Part shown: in pieces, positions 51,884-61,591 of the stretch | Numbering within the stretch: the first letter of the stretch is position 1 | How the letters are laid out: each line of letters begins with the position of its first letter | NCBI GenBank assembly: GCA_021629085.1 | Contig: JAJXRJ010000002.1 | Coordinates: forward strand, 1 to 64,000 | Length of the DNA stretch: 64,000 nucleotides | Reading direction: 5' to 3' | Source of the DNA: Oscillospiraceae bacterium | Lineage (GTDB): Bacteria; Bacillota; Clostridia; UMGS1810 | Notes under the pieces: model-generated | What the model saw: only the letters and a program-made list of their open reading frames with translations | Told to the model about the DNA's origin: nothing | Database searches by the model: none | Made by a program: the position numbers and the translations under genes

Positions 51884-53905
51884 ATGGAAATCCACCGTTT
51901 GGAAATTGAACAGTTTGGCGGCATTTCCGGCAGGAAAATTGAATTTTCGCGCGGGCTCAACCTCCTTTGCGGGGACAATGAAGCGGGGAAATCCACCATT
52001 TTGTCCTTCATCCGCTATCTGTTTTACGGCATGGCGGGGCGGAAATCCGATTTAAAGTCCTACCAGCCCCTCTCCGGCGCGCCCATTTCCGGCTCCATGG
52101 AATTTTCGGTGGGCGGCTGTACCTACCGCATTACGCGAAACACTGCGCTCACACGGGCCAAGCAGTGCGAGGTGCTAAACCTTTCCACAGGCGAAAGCCT
52201 GGGGCGGGAGGTGCAAAAGGAGCCGGGGCAAACGCTTCTTTCCATGAGCGAGCAAACCTTTGTAAACACCCTGTTTGTTGCGCAAAACGCGGGCAAGCTG
52301 TCTTGCAGCGACGGGGAAATCCTCACCAAGCTGTCCAATTTAAAAGAGAGCGGCGACGAGGAAATCTCCTACAGCAAGCTTTCAAAAATGCTGGACGACA
52401 TGGCCGGCGCCCTTTCGTCCCCCCGCCGGAAAAACGCGGTGATCCCCGCGCTGGAACGCCAAATTTCTGAGCTGTCCTCCCAATATGCGGCCGCGAAAAA
52501 CGCCGCGCAGGAAAAAGCGCAAAAGCGGCAGGCACAGCTTGCCTGCCAGCAGGAAATTGCGCGCCTGACAGAGCAAAAATCTGCATTGGAAAAAGAGCTT
52601 GCGGCCTTAAAAGCGGCGCAGGCACAAAAACAGCTGCAGCGGCTTATGCAGGGTGCAGAGGATACAAAACACGAAATTGAGGCATTAGATGCACAGCTTG
52701 TCCAGCCCAAAAGCGCGCTGGTTTGCGCATTTGACCACTTAGACGAGCAGGAAGAAGCCGCCTTTTTGTCGGGCTACGGCTTGAGTGAAGTGCAGGCGCG
52801 GATGGAAACGGCACGCGCTGCCAGGCAATCGGCAAAGCGCGGTATGCTTGCGTTTTGCGGGGCGGCGGCACTCTTTGCGGCACTGGGCGTCCTCTCCTGT
52901 TTCACCGCCGTGCCTAACGGGTTTGCATGGGGCTTTTTTGCCGCGGCAGTGCTTTGCGGCGTCGGAATTTGGCGCTTTTTGAAAAAACAGGCAGCCGCCA
53001 AATCCGCGTATTTGGAAACCATTTCCAAAAAAGAGGAGATTGAAGGGCGCATAGCGAATTTTTTACACGGGTTTGACGCAGCCGATAAAAATGACTATCT
53101 TTTAAAAAAACGCGAGGCAAAAAATGCCGCGCTGGAAACTGCCGCAAAGACAGCCAGACTACAGCAAATGCGGGCGTCTTATGAAAAAGCGCTGCAAACC
53201 ATTTCCGACGCAAAAGCGGCATATCAGGCGCAGTATGGCGCGCAAACCGGCGCGCAAACTGCCCCGGGGCGCACATTTGATGTGGTGACGGCGGAGGCGG
53301 CGCAGGTGGAACAATCGCTTTTATCCGCACAGGAAAAGGAGCGCGAGCTGCTCTTTGCGCAAAAACTGCTGGAACAGACCGCGGCTTGTGAGCGGACGCT
53401 CCTAGAATCGCTGGAAGAAGCGCAGGCGGCGCTTAAAGAAAGCCAGAAAAAACAACTGGTGATAGAAACCGCATCCCGGATCCTTGCGGCGGCCTTTGAC
53501 GAAATGAAGCAAAATTTTGCGCCCCGGCTGGCAAAACAGGCGGCGAAAATTTTTGAGCAGCTCACCGGCCAAGCCTATGGCGCACTGCTGGTAAACGAAC
53601 ATTTTGACGCCAGGGTGCAAAAAGGCAATGCGTTTTTAGAAGAATCATTTTTAAGCGCAGGCACGCTTGACCAGTTGTATTTTTCGGTCAGATTAGGTAT
53701 AATAGGAAATATAACGGAAAACAATGAACCGTATCCCCTCATTTTAGACGACGCGTTTGTGCAGTATGACAGCGCGCGCCTAAACGCAGTGCTTTCGTTT
53801 TTGTTAAGCTATGCAAACACCGCGCAGGTGATCCTTGCCACCTGCCACAGACGGGAAGCGGAGGCGCTGGCGGGTAAGGATGCGGTTTGTATCCTGCAAC
53901 TATAA
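51884..53905 (+). CDS. YhaN-like AAA ATPase (SbcC/Rad50-related)
   Basis: A 673-residue coiled-coil ATPase. N-terminal Walker A GDNEAGKST, long Ala/Gln/Glu coiled coils on both sides of two hydrophobic segments (about 320-365), and C-terminal LDDAFVQYD (Walker B). The central membrane hairpin is typical of YhaN. The pair is thought to act in DNA end processing; membrane link is inferred. Confidence 0.9.
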   Translation: MEIHRLEIEQFGGISGRKIEFSRGLNLLCGDNEAGKSTILSFIRYLFYGMAGRKSDLKSYQPLSGAPISGSMEFSVGGCTYRITRNTALTRAKQCEVLNLSTGESLGREVQKEPGQTLLSMSEQTFVNTLFVAQNAGKLSCSDGEILTKLSNLKESGDEEISYSKLSKMLDDMAGALSSPRRKNAVIPALERQISELSSQYAAAKNAAQEKAQKRQAQLACQQEIARLTEQKSALEKELAALKAAQAQKQLQRLMQGAEDTKHEIEALDAQLVQPKSALVCAFDHLDEQEEAAFLSGYGLSEVQARMETARAARQSAKRGMLAFCGAAALFAALGVLSCFTAVPNGFAWGFFAAAVLCGVGIWRFLKKQAAAKSAYLETISKKEEIEGRIANFLHGFDAADKNDYLLKKREAKNAALETAAKTARLQQMRASYEKALQTISDAKAAYQAQYGAQTGAQTAPGRTFDVVTAEAAQVEQSLLSAQEKERELLFAQKLLEQTAACERTLLESLEEAQAALKESQKKQLVIETASRILAAAFDEMKQNFAPRLAKQAAKIFEQLTGQAYGALLVNEHFDARVQKGNAFLEESFLSAGTLDQLYFSVRLGIIGNITENNEPYPLILDDAFVQYDSARLNAVLSFLLSYANTAQVILATCHRREAEALAGKDAVCILQL

Positions 53906-53922
53906 ACTTTGGAGGTGCTTAT

Positions 53923-54282
53923 ATGGACATAAAAATTGCGGAACTTGCAAAGGGCGAAGTGCGCATAGAAATTGACGTGCTGGCAAAAATTGCGGGCGTC
54001 ATTGCCACCAACTGCTACGGCGTTGTCGGCATGGCCTACCGCTCCAAAACCGACGAGTTTGCAAGCCTGTTAAAAAAAGACAGCCTGACAAAGGGGATCA
54101 AGGTCGATTGTTCCAACGGCCGGCTCACGATTGGTATGCATATCATTGTGGACTACGGCGTCAACATCAACACCATCTGCAACAATATCATGAGCAATGT
54201 CAAATATCAGCTAAACCATATCACAGGCCTTGATGTCGCTTGCGTCGACGTGTATGTCGAAGGCTTCAGAATGCAGGAATAG
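53923..54282 (+). CDS. Asp23/Gls24 family protein
   Basis: A 119-residue alkaline-shock-type protein. IDVLAKIAGVIATNCYGVVGM and VDYGVNINTICNNI (read in parts) fit the family. It normally precedes the DAK2 kinase gene, as here. GGAGGTG precedes the ATG. Confidence 0.93.
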   Translation: MDIKIAELAKGEVRIEIDVLAKIAGVIATNCYGVVGMAYRSKTDEFASLLKKDSLTKGIKVDCSNGRLTIGMHIIVDYGVNINTICNNIMSNVKYQLNHITGLDVACVDVYVEGFRMQE

Positions 54283-54292
54283 GGGTGGAATT

Positions 54293-55903
54293 GTGTTAAA
54301 GGAAATAACGGGCAGCATGTTTGCCGATATGATGATTTCGGGCGCGAATAACTTGAGCAATCAAAAGAGCGCGGTCGACAATTTGAACGTTTTTCCCGTG
54401 CCGGACGGCGATACGGGTACCAATATGTCGCTCACCATCAGCGCATGTGTCAAAGAGCTTATGGAAAACCGCGACAAGGGCATTGACGAGATTTCTAAAA
54501 TCCTGGCCAACGCGACCTTACGCGGCGCGCGGGGAAACTCGGGCGTCATTTTATCCCAGCTCATGCGGGGGCTCAACAAGGGGCTGTCAGGCCACGCTTC
54601 CGGCGATGCAAAAACCTTTGCAAACGCGTTAAAAAGCGCGTCGGAAAGCGCATACCGCGCGGTGATGAAGCCCACCGAGGGCACCATTTTGACCGTTGCG
54701 CGCGAAACGGCGGAATTTGCCGTGCGCCACTGTGCAGAAACCGAAGACGTGATAGAACTGTTTGAAAAGACGGTCAAAGCCGCCAAACGTTCGCTGGACA
54801 AAACGCCCAAGCTTCTGGAACAGCTTCGTCAGGCCGGCGTGGTGGACGCGGGCGGCAAAGGGCTGGTGTGCATTTTAGAGGGCGCGCTCATTGCCTTAAA
54901 AACGGGAGAGATTGTGGAGCGCAATGCCAAAGACGAACCGGCAAAGGACGCCGCGCCGCGCGTGCAGGTGCCGGACGCCGATATCAAATTTGCCTATTGC
55001 ACCGAATTTTTAATCAACAAATCCAGGCACAACGCCGATGTATTCCGCTTTAAAGCCACCATTGAGCACTATGGCGACTGCATGGTGGTCATTGACGACG
55101 ACGACATTGTAAAGGTGCACATCCACACCAATACGCCCAACTTAGTGATTGGCGAAGCGCTCACCATAGGCGCGCTCACCAACATTAAAATCGACAATAT
55201 GAAATATCAGCACAACGAAACGCTGTTCAAAAAAAATGAAGCGGAAAAAGACTATGCCTTTATCGCCGTGGCGGCGGGAAACGGCATTATTGAAACATTA
55301 AAAGAGCTGGGGGTCGACAGCATCATTGAAGGCGGGCAGACCATGAACCCCAGTACGGAGGACATTTTAAACGCCATTGAAAACACGTACGCCAAGCGCA
55401 TTTTTGTGTTCCCCAACAACAAAAACATCATTTTAGCGGCGGAACAGGCCAAAAACCTCACCGAAAAAAATGTGACGGTGATCCCCACCACCAGTGTGTC
55501 GCAGGCGCTCACCGCGCTCATCACATTTGACGAAGATGTGGGAATGGACGAAAACGCACAGCAGATGCAGGATGCGATTTTGGGTGTGAAAACCGTGCAG
55601 GTGACCGGCGCGGTGCGGGATACGCAAATTGACGGCAACACCATAGAAAAGGGCGACATTTTGGGGATTGTGGACGGGAAGATTAAAATTACCGGCAAAA
55701 CCGACAGCCAGGTGCTGCTCGACTCGTTAGACACCATGGTGGACGACGACAGCGCGGTGATTACGGTGTTTTGCGGGCAGGACCTAAAAGAACCGCACAG
55801 CGAGGATTTAAAATCGGCGCTGGAAGAAAAATACCCCGAATGCGACATTTCCGTATACGACGGCGGGCAGCCCATTTACTCCTACATTGCCGCCGTGGAA
55901 TAG
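54293..55903 (+). CDS. fakA: Fatty acid kinase FakA (DAK2 domain protein)
   Basis: A 536-residue kinase that phosphorylates FakB-bound fatty acids. N-terminal DhaL/DAK2 domain with FPVPDGDTGTNMS (Mg-ADP site) and RGARGNSGVILSQ, middle domain, and C-terminal DAK1-like domain (GQPIYSYIAAVE). GTG start with GGGGTGG upstream, 10 bp after the Asp23 gene. No fakB gene is in view. Confidence 0.93.
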   Translation: MLKEITGSMFADMMISGANNLSNQKSAVDNLNVFPVPDGDTGTNMSLTISACVKELMENRDKGIDEISKILANATLRGARGNSGVILSQLMRGLNKGLSGHASGDAKTFANALKSASESAYRAVMKPTEGTILTVARETAEFAVRHCAETEDVIELFEKTVKAAKRSLDKTPKLLEQLRQAGVVDAGGKGLVCILEGALIALKTGEIVERNAKDEPAKDAAPRVQVPDADIKFAYCTEFLINKSRHNADVFRFKATIEHYGDCMVVIDDDDIVKVHIHTNTPNLVIGEALTIGALTNIKIDNMKYQHNETLFKKNEAEKDYAFIAVAAGNGIIETLKELGVDSIIEGGQTMNPSTEDILNAIENTYAKRIFVFPNNKNIILAAEQAKNLTEKNVTVIPTTSVSQALTALITFDEDVGMDENAQQMQDAILGVKTVQVTGAVRDTQIDGNTIEKGDILGIVDGKIKITGKTDSQVLLDSLDTMVDDDSAVITVFCGQDLKEPHSEDLKSALEEKYPECDISVYDGGQPIYSYIAAVE

Positions 55904-55919
55904 ATGCGAGGTGGAAGCT

Positions 55920-57980
55920 TTGGACATCACACGCTACACAGAAACGCTCAACACGGACATCCAGTTTGTAAAAGGCGTGGGCGAAAAGCGCGCCAAACTG
56001 TTTCACAAGCTCAAAGTGTGGAACCTGTGGGATCTTTTGTATTTTTTCCCGCGCGATTATGAGGACCGGCGGCAGATGTATCCCATCTGCCGCGCACCGG
56101 TGGGGGAAATGTGCTGTATCAAAGCCATCCCCTGCCGGCAGGTACAACGGAAATACATCAAAAAAAATATAGCCCTGTATTCTCTTTATGCCGAAGATGA
56201 TACGGGCTCCATTTTTATCAAATGGTTTTCCAACCCGCGCTATGATATCAAAATTGAATATGGCCAGCCGTATGTATTTTACGGCAGGGTGACCGACCGC
56301 TACGGCAAGCGGGAGCTGGAGCTGGAAGTGATGGAGCCGGCAAACGCGGTGAAAAATACGCTTTCCATTGTGCCCATCTATCCGCTCACCAAGGGGCTGA
56401 GCCAGGCGGTGGTGCGAAACGCCGTGTCACAGGCGCTTTGCAAAATCGACAGCTTTGCCGACCTCTTTTGCGAACCTGTGCGGGCAAAATACGGGCTCTT
56501 AGAGCTTGGCGCGTCCATCCGTCAAATGCATGCGCCCAAAAGCCCGGAGCATTTAAGGGCCGCCAAAGACCGGCTGGTGTTTGAAGAGCTGTTTGTGATG
56601 CAGCTTGCGCTGCTGCTGCTCCGGAAAACGCGCACAGAAAAAAAATCGGTGCCCATATTGGACACCGATTGTGTAAACGATTTTTTAGCTTCCCTCCCCT
56701 TCCTCCTGACCGATGCGCAAAACGCCGCGGTTACAGAAATTTTATCCGACCTTTCCGGAACCCGCCCCATGAACCGGCTGGTACAGGGCGATGTGGGAAG
56801 CGGCAAAACCGTGGTGGCGGCCGCGGCGCTTTATGCAGTGTGCAAAAACGGGCATCAGTGCGCCTTTATGGCGCCCACAGAGCTATTGGCGGCCCAGCAT
56901 TACGACACATTGCGCAAATTTTTCGGCGATACATTTCAAATTGCGCTGCTCACCGGGTCCACCCGCGGCAAAAAGGCACTGTTAAACGATATTGCGGCGG
57001 GAAGCTACGACATTGTGGTGGGCACGCACGCGCTTTTGGAGTCGGACGTGGCCTTTTTTGACCTTGCACTTGCGGTCACCGACGAACAGCACCGGTTTGG
57101 CGTGGCCCAGCGGGCAAAGCTTGCAGGCAAGCAGCAAGACTGCCACGTGCTGGTTATGAGCGCCACCCCCATCCCGCGCACGCTGGCGCTTATTTTATAC
57201 GGCGATTTGGATATCTCGGTCATCAACAGCCTGCCCAAGGGCAGGCAGCCCATTGACACCTTTTGTGTCAACAGCAGCTATCAGCGCCGTGTATACAACT
57301 TTGTAAAAAAGCACATTGACCAAGGCAGGCAGGCCTATGTGGTGTGCCCGCTGGTGGAGGAGTCCGACAAGCTCGACGTCTCATCGGGCGAACAGCTTTA
57401 TAAAAAGCTGAGCCAGGTGTTTGCAGGCTACCGCACAGCGCTTTTGCACGGCAAGCTAAAATCCAAAGAAAAAGATGCAATTATGCGCCAATTCAAAGAC
57501 GGCGAAATTGATTTACTGGTGTCCACCACCGTCATTGAAGTGGGCGTGGACGTGCCCAATGCAAACGTGATGGTGATTGAAAATGCCGAACGGTTCGGCC
57601 TCTCCCAGCTGCACCAGTTGCGCGGGCGGGTGGGCCGCGGCACACACAAGTCCTATTGCATCCTATTTACCGACAGCGACAGCGAAGCCACCACCGCACG
57701 CATGAACATCATGTGCGAAACCTGCGATGGCTTTCAGATTTCGCAAAAGGATTTAGAGCTCCGCGGGTGCGGCGAATTTTTCGGCACGCGCCAGCACGGG
57801 CTGCCCGAGCTCAAGGTGGCAAACCTGTTTACCGATTTGGATATTTTAAAATCGGCACAGGCGCTGTGCAACGAAATTTTGCAAAGCGACCCCGGGCTTC
57901 AAAAAGACGAGCATGCCCTTATGCGCGCGCGCATCCAGTCGCTGTTTTCACGGCTTTCGGGCGGAAACATTTTTAACTGA
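55920..57980 (+). CDS. recG: ATP-dependent DNA helicase RecG
   Basis: A 686-residue branch-migrating helicase. Wedge/OB domain (about 60-170), Walker A GDVGSGKTVV, DEQHRFG (motif II), SATPIPRT, and QLRGRVGRG. TTG start with GAGGTGG upstream; earlier in-frame starts overlap that site. Its end overlaps the AlkD-like gene on the other strand by 33 bp. Confidence 0.97.
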   Translation: MDITRYTETLNTDIQFVKGVGEKRAKLFHKLKVWNLWDLLYFFPRDYEDRRQMYPICRAPVGEMCCIKAIPCRQVQRKYIKKNIALYSLYAEDDTGSIFIKWFSNPRYDIKIEYGQPYVFYGRVTDRYGKRELELEVMEPANAVKNTLSIVPIYPLTKGLSQAVVRNAVSQALCKIDSFADLFCEPVRAKYGLLELGASIRQMHAPKSPEHLRAAKDRLVFEELFVMQLALLLLRKTRTEKKSVPILDTDCVNDFLASLPFLLTDAQNAAVTEILSDLSGTRPMNRLVQGDVGSGKTVVAAAALYAVCKNGHQCAFMAPTELLAAQHYDTLRKFFGDTFQIALLTGSTRGKKALLNDIAAGSYDIVVGTHALLESDVAFFDLALAVTDEQHRFGVAQRAKLAGKQQDCHVLVMSATPIPRTLALILYGDLDISVINSLPKGRQPIDTFCVNSSYQRRVYNFVKKHIDQGRQAYVVCPLVEESDKLDVSSGEQLYKKLSQVFAGYRTALLHGKLKSKEKDAIMRQFKDGEIDLLVSTTVIEVGVDVPNANVMVIENAERFGLSQLHQLRGRVGRGTHKSYCILFTDSDSEATTARMNIMCETCDGFQISQKDLELRGCGEFFGTRQHGLPELKVANLFTDLDILKSAQALCNEILQSDPGLQKDEHALMRARIQSLFSRLSGGNIFN

Positions 57981-58694
57981 CGGCACCTTTAAGCGGTTTA
58001 ACCGGTCCTTATCTTCCTTGGGCACCCGGTAGGATTCCCGGATTTTCTGGATCGCCTTGTTGTGTGTCCATGCATCCAGACGCTGCGTTTCCAAATAGGG
58101 CAGCGTCTTTTCTGGCGCTTTGATATAGGCAATGCTCAAAAGCCACGCCTGTGCCATTTTTACGTAGTAGTGGTCTGTTTGGATGCCTGCACAGGCCTCT
58201 AAAACCGCGTCCACATAGGGTTCTTCTAAATAATAGCTAAGCGCAATCACCAGCCCCGCGCGCACAATCCAGGGGTTGTGGGATAAAAAATACGAATGGA
58301 GGTGCGAAAAGAACGGCGCCTGATATGTTTTTATCTGCTTTAATGAGGTGCAAAAAAAGTCGCACACCGCCCAATTGTCGATAATTGTTACAAAATTGTC
58401 AACTCTTTCTAAAAATTCTGGATACGGCAGCTTTATAAGCGCCAGCACCGCACCTTTGAGCAGGGTAGTTTCGTACCAGTCGGTTTTGGCCACTTCTAAA
58501 AACCCCTTTGCATCCCCTTTTGCAATTTCCTTAGCAATCCGCCGCAAAACGGGCGTCCGGACCCCCATAAACGGCCCGATGCCCGGCACAATCCGGCTGT
58601 GAAATTCCCGGTATCCCTCGTCCGCACAGGCTTGTAATTCCGCTTCCAGCTGTGCATAAGTATCCAAATTCCACAACGTGTTTGCATATTCCAT
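57948..58694 (-). CDS. AlkD-type DNA alkylation repair protein
   Basis: A 248-residue HEAT-repeat glycosylase-like protein. VPGIGPFMGVRTPVLR at the N terminus, then NWAVCDFFCTSLK, which carries the conserved Trp-Asp region of the family. It removes alkylated bases, if active. ATG with AAAGGGG upstream. Confidence 0.88.
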   Translation of the reverse strand: MEYANTLWNLDTYAQLEAELQACADEGYREFHSRIVPGIGPFMGVRTPVLRRIAKEIAKGDAKGFLEVAKTDWYETTLLKGAVLALIKLPYPEFLERVDNFVTIIDNWAVCDFFCTSLKQIKTYQAPFFSHLHSYFLSHNPWIVRAGLVIALSYYLEEPYVDAVLEACAGIQTDHYYVKMAQAWLLSIAYIKAPEKTLPYLETQRLDAWTHNKAIQKIRESYRVPKEDKDRLNRLKVPSVKNVSARKP

Positions 58695-58833
58695 GGGTGC
58701 TTCCCCTTTCCATCTTTTGCCATTTTTTCATGTTTTTGCACAAATTTTGTCAATCGATTTGTGAAAAATAACCAATTCCCAATTATAATCTCTGTGCAAT
58801 TAACACGAATTGTAAAATAAATGTTAAAAAAGT

Positions 58834-58862
58834 TTGACATTTTAATGCGCCTGTGCTATAAT
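58834..58862 (+). promoter_or_regulatory. Consensus SigA promoter of the NlpC/P60 gene
   Basis: TTGACA (58834-58839), 17 nt, TATAAT (58857-58862): both boxes are perfect, so strong expression is expected. Confidence 0.85.
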
Positions 58863-58896
58863 GGGGACAAGTGATTTGAAAACACGGAGGTAACGC

Positions 58897-59565
58897 ATGA
58901 AAAAATTCCTATCAGGCTGCCTGCTGTTGTGCATTCTAACATCCACGTTTGGCATTACGGCATTTGCAGCGCCAACCCAAGGATATGTGACAGCAGACGT
59001 TTTAAATGTCCGCAGCCAGGCTTATATTGGCGATAACGTCATTGGCTCGCTTTACTATGGACAAGCTGTAACAGTAGACTATGCAGAAGGCGAGTGGTAC
59101 CACATCAGCTACAATGGCACAGGCGCCTATGTGCACAGCGATTACATAACCATCTATCCAGCCGGAACGACTTCACGCGGATCTGTTGACCGCTCTAAAG
59201 GACAAGCTGTGATTGACCTTGCTAAAACCTTTCTTGGAACCCCCTATGTGTACGGCGGTGCTTCCCCATCCGGGTTTGACTGCAGCGGGTTTGTGTATTA
59301 TCTGTATCAGCAGTTTGGCGTGTCTTTATACCGCACTGCGGCAGGACAAGCCCAAAACGGCATCATCGTTTCGCGCGAGGAAATGATTCCCGGCGATATT
59401 ATTTTGTTCTCCAGCTCCGGCGGGCCCATCACCCATGTGGGGCTTTATGTCGGGGACGGGCAGTTTATCCATTCGCCGCAAACCGGCAAAACGGTTGAAA
59501 TTGTCCCCCTCTCGTCCAGCTACTATGACCGTGGGTTTATGGGCGCAAGACGGATTTTCTATTAA
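58897..59565 (+). CDS. Secreted SH3b-NlpC/P60 cell-wall hydrolase
   Basis: A 222-residue C40-family peptidase. Signal peptide (about 1-26, ending TAFAA), a bacterial SH3 domain (about 30-88, YVTADVLNVRSQ), and an NlpC/P60 domain with catalytic Cys in GFDCSGFV and His in THVGLYVGDG. It cuts peptide stems of peptidoglycan. GGAGGT precedes the ATG. Monocistronic. Confidence 0.94.
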   Translation: MKKFLSGCLLLCILTSTFGITAFAAPTQGYVTADVLNVRSQAYIGDNVIGSLYYGQAVTVDYAEGEWYHISYNGTGAYVHSDYITIYPAGTTSRGSVDRSKGQAVIDLAKTFLGTPYVYGGASPSGFDCSGFVYYLYQQFGVSLYRTAAGQAQNGIIVSREEMIPGDIILFSSSGGPITHVGLYVGDGQFIHSPQTGKTVEIVPLSSSYYDRGFMGARRIFY

Positions 59566-59576
59566 AGGATAAAACA

Positions 59577-59605
59577 AAACCGGCGGAATGCTCCGCCGGT
59601 TTTTT
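59577..59605 (+). terminator. Terminator after the NlpC/P60 gene
   Basis: AAAACCGGCGGA / TCCGCCGGTTTT with a 4-nt loop and T-run. Confidence 0.85.
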
Positions 59606-59687
59606 CTTTGTGCAAACCCGTCCCATCCCCTTACGGATAATCATACCACATCGGGCAGCTGCCTGGCAACCCCCAGGTTTGTAAGCC

Positions 59688-59910
59688 CTATTTTTGTATA
59701 TTGCGATACCACACATAGGACATCACCGTAGGCACCAGCACTAAGATGGCGATGATCCCCATGATTACGATAAAGGCCGCGGTGTCCGGCAAGAGCAGAG
59801 AAGCGATTAGCATGAGCAGCCGACACCATTTTTCTAAGCGCCGCGTTCTTTCCGCGCCGTGTGGGATCGGAAATTGCCTTAAACGCCTTTTTAAAAGCCC
59901 AAGCCCTCAC
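59688..59910 (-). pseudogene. sdpR-sdpI deletion remnant
   Basis: From a GTG at 59910 the minus strand encodes KKAFKAISDPTRR, the start of an ArsR/SdpR-type repressor. The repressor then stops resembling anything after about 19 codons. In another frame just downstream, the strand encodes LEKWCRLLMLIASLLLP and VPTVMSYVWYRNIQK before a TAG (59690-59688): this fits the last two membrane segments of an SdpI-family immunity protein. A single deletion that removed most of sdpR and the front of sdpI would give this. The next entries show that the promoter and operator survive. Confidence 0.6.
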
Positions 59911-59923
59911 TCCCTTGCCGCTT

Positions 59924-59949
59924 TATATTTAGATTCCCATCTAAATATA
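59924..59949. promoter_or_regulatory. Perfect inverted-repeat operator (ArsR/SdpR-type)
   Basis: TATATTTAGAT-4 nt-ATCTAAATATA, 11 bp per arm with no mismatch. An extra half-site TCTAAATAT occurs at about 59989-59997. This form is typical of ArsR-family autorepressor sites and lies just before the broken sdpR. Confidence 0.75.
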
Positions 59950-59971
59950 GCATTGCCGCTTTATTTGTCAA
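59944..59971 (-). promoter_or_regulatory. Promoter of the sdpR remnant
   Basis: Minus strand TTGACA (59971-59966), 16 nt, TATATT (59949-59944). The -10 box lies within the operator, so repression by promoter occlusion is expected. Confidence 0.65.
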
Positions 59972-60011
59972 GAACATTTTGATAACTGTCTAAATATCCC
60001 GGCAAGGCCAC

Positions 60012-60047
60012 AAAAAAACGCACTGCATAAATTGCGGTGCGCTTTTT
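60012..60047 (-). terminator. Terminator after the stalk-domain gene
   Basis: GCGCACCGCA / TGCAGTGCG with a T-run on the minus strand, about 75 bp behind the stop. A second GC-rich hairpin (AGCCGG / CCGGCT, near 60073-60093) lies between. Confidence 0.7.
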
Positions 60048-60121
60048 TGTGACCGGCACAAGGCCGGGATTTCACAGCCGGGGGGGAGCCGGCTGCAAAG
60101 GGGGACAGAAAGAAAATGGTG

Positions 60122-61417
60122 TTAGCGGTTTAAAATGATTTCAAATGCCACGGTTTGGGGCGGCAGGCTGCGGGTCATCACAGGAGAATGCGTCCCGCTA
60201 ATTTCCATGCCAACCTCTAAATCCTCGGCGGTGTAAACCCGTTTGTTCACTGCATGGCGGATGGCCGTGTCCTCATTGACAATCAGGGCAATTTCGCCAT
60301 TTTTGGAATCAATCAATACAAAGTTTTCCGTGATCTCTTTAATCGTTCCCTCAAATTCCACGCCTTCGGGAAGTGCAGTTTCTGCATCACCGGGCGCTTC
60401 TTCTGCCGGGTTTAATACAATGCTTGCCGCCGTATTTTGCGCAGGCAGGCTGGCTGTCATAATGGGGCCATAAACGACCTCAACAGTGGCGCCTGCTGTA
60501 ATATCGGAAAAGGCAGCCGCCTGGCCGTCATTTACAATTTCAGTGGATTCGTCGGCGCGGACAATCACTTCGCCGCGCACCGGGTCTTTGACAAGCATAC
60601 TGCTGTCATCTAAAATTTCCAACACTTCCACAGTGACGGCTTCCGCTACGTCCTCTGTATCTTCTTCCACTGCTTCAAACGGATCGTACAATGCGTTTAA
60701 TTCCACGCTGACCGCGTTGGTTTGGGGCGGCAGGCTCATGGTCATTGCGGGTGAATATACCACTGCAATGTTTTCGCCGGTTTTGATGCCGTCTTTTTGC
60801 GCTGCTTCGCCGTTTAAGGTAATCTGGGTGTCATCGGTGATGCGGATTACCACCTCGCCAATAAAGGGGTCCTCTACAAGCAGGGTATCTTCATTGATTT
60901 CCAAAACCTCTGCAATGCGCGGCTCCACAATGTTGACGTGAATGGTGCCGTCCTCTGCCGTCTCTGTTTCCACGCCGACTCGAAGCACTTCTGTTACAAA
61001 CTCAACCGGCACATAGGTGGTACCCTCTATCAGCTCTGTGGGATGGCTCATACTTTGAGGCGCCATTTTCGAATAGGTAAACGTGTTGGAATCCAGCGAG
61101 AGGGTTATGTAAACCGGGCCGCGTGTCAATGTCACGGTGCGGCTTGCATCCTCCCAGCCCACCTGGAAGTTTAACGCTTCGGTAATCTGCCGGAGCGGGA
61201 CCATGACCGTATCGCCCAGAAGGTGCGGGTTCATGTCAGGCATCCCCAGCCCGTTGACCGAAAGCTGAATGTTTTCCCCGGTTTGTGCACTGATGAGAAC
61301 GATTTCCGAATTTATGTCAGTTTGAACCGGTTCCTGTGCATAGGCTGCGCCGGAAACAACCATACCAGCTGCCGCAATGACCGAAAGTGTCCGTTTAAAA
61401 TTGTGTTTCATGTTCAT
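60122..61417 (-). CDS. Secreted stalk-domain protein with three C-terminal repeats
   Basis: A 431-residue protein. Signal peptide (about 1-28), a copper-amine-oxidase N-terminal-like (stalk) domain (about 45-170: DTVMVPLRQITEALN, GTTYVPVEFVTEVL), and three tandem repeats of about 75 to 85 residues. Each repeat ends in a variant of SPxMTxSLPxQT-x-A...LN: SPAMTMSLPPQTNAV, GPIMTASLPAQNTAA and SPVMTRSLPPQTVAF. Function unknown; a wall or matrix role is likely. AAGGAGAG precedes the ATG. Confidence 0.8.
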   Translation of the reverse strand: MNMKHNFKRTLSVIAAAGMVVSGAAYAQEPVQTDINSEIVLISAQTGENIQLSVNGLGMPDMNPHLLGDTVMVPLRQITEALNFQVGWEDASRTVTLTRGPVYITLSLDSNTFTYSKMAPQSMSHPTELIEGTTYVPVEFVTEVLRVGVETETAEDGTIHVNIVEPRIAEVLEINEDTLLVEDPFIGEVVIRITDDTQITLNGEAAQKDGIKTGENIAVVYSPAMTMSLPPQTNAVSVELNALYDPFEAVEEDTEDVAEAVTVEVLEILDDSSMLVKDPVRGEVIVRADESTEIVNDGQAAAFSDITAGATVEVVYGPIMTASLPAQNTAASIVLNPAEEAPGDAETALPEGVEFEGTIKEITENFVLIDSKNGEIALIVNEDTAIRHAVNKRVYTAEDLEVGMEISGTHSPVMTRSLPPQTVAFEIILNR

Positions 61418-61591
61418 ATCTCTCCTTTTTATGTAGTGTGTTTTGCTTTATGCCCTTTAGACGCCGCAGGCAAAAAAAGGTTCCCAAATTTTTTAAAATT
61501 TTAAAAAACAGCATTCCACAGCAAAAAAAGGACGCCGCTGATATGCCAAATTTTTGCGGCAAAACCGGCCAAACGCAGGCACTGTACGCGT

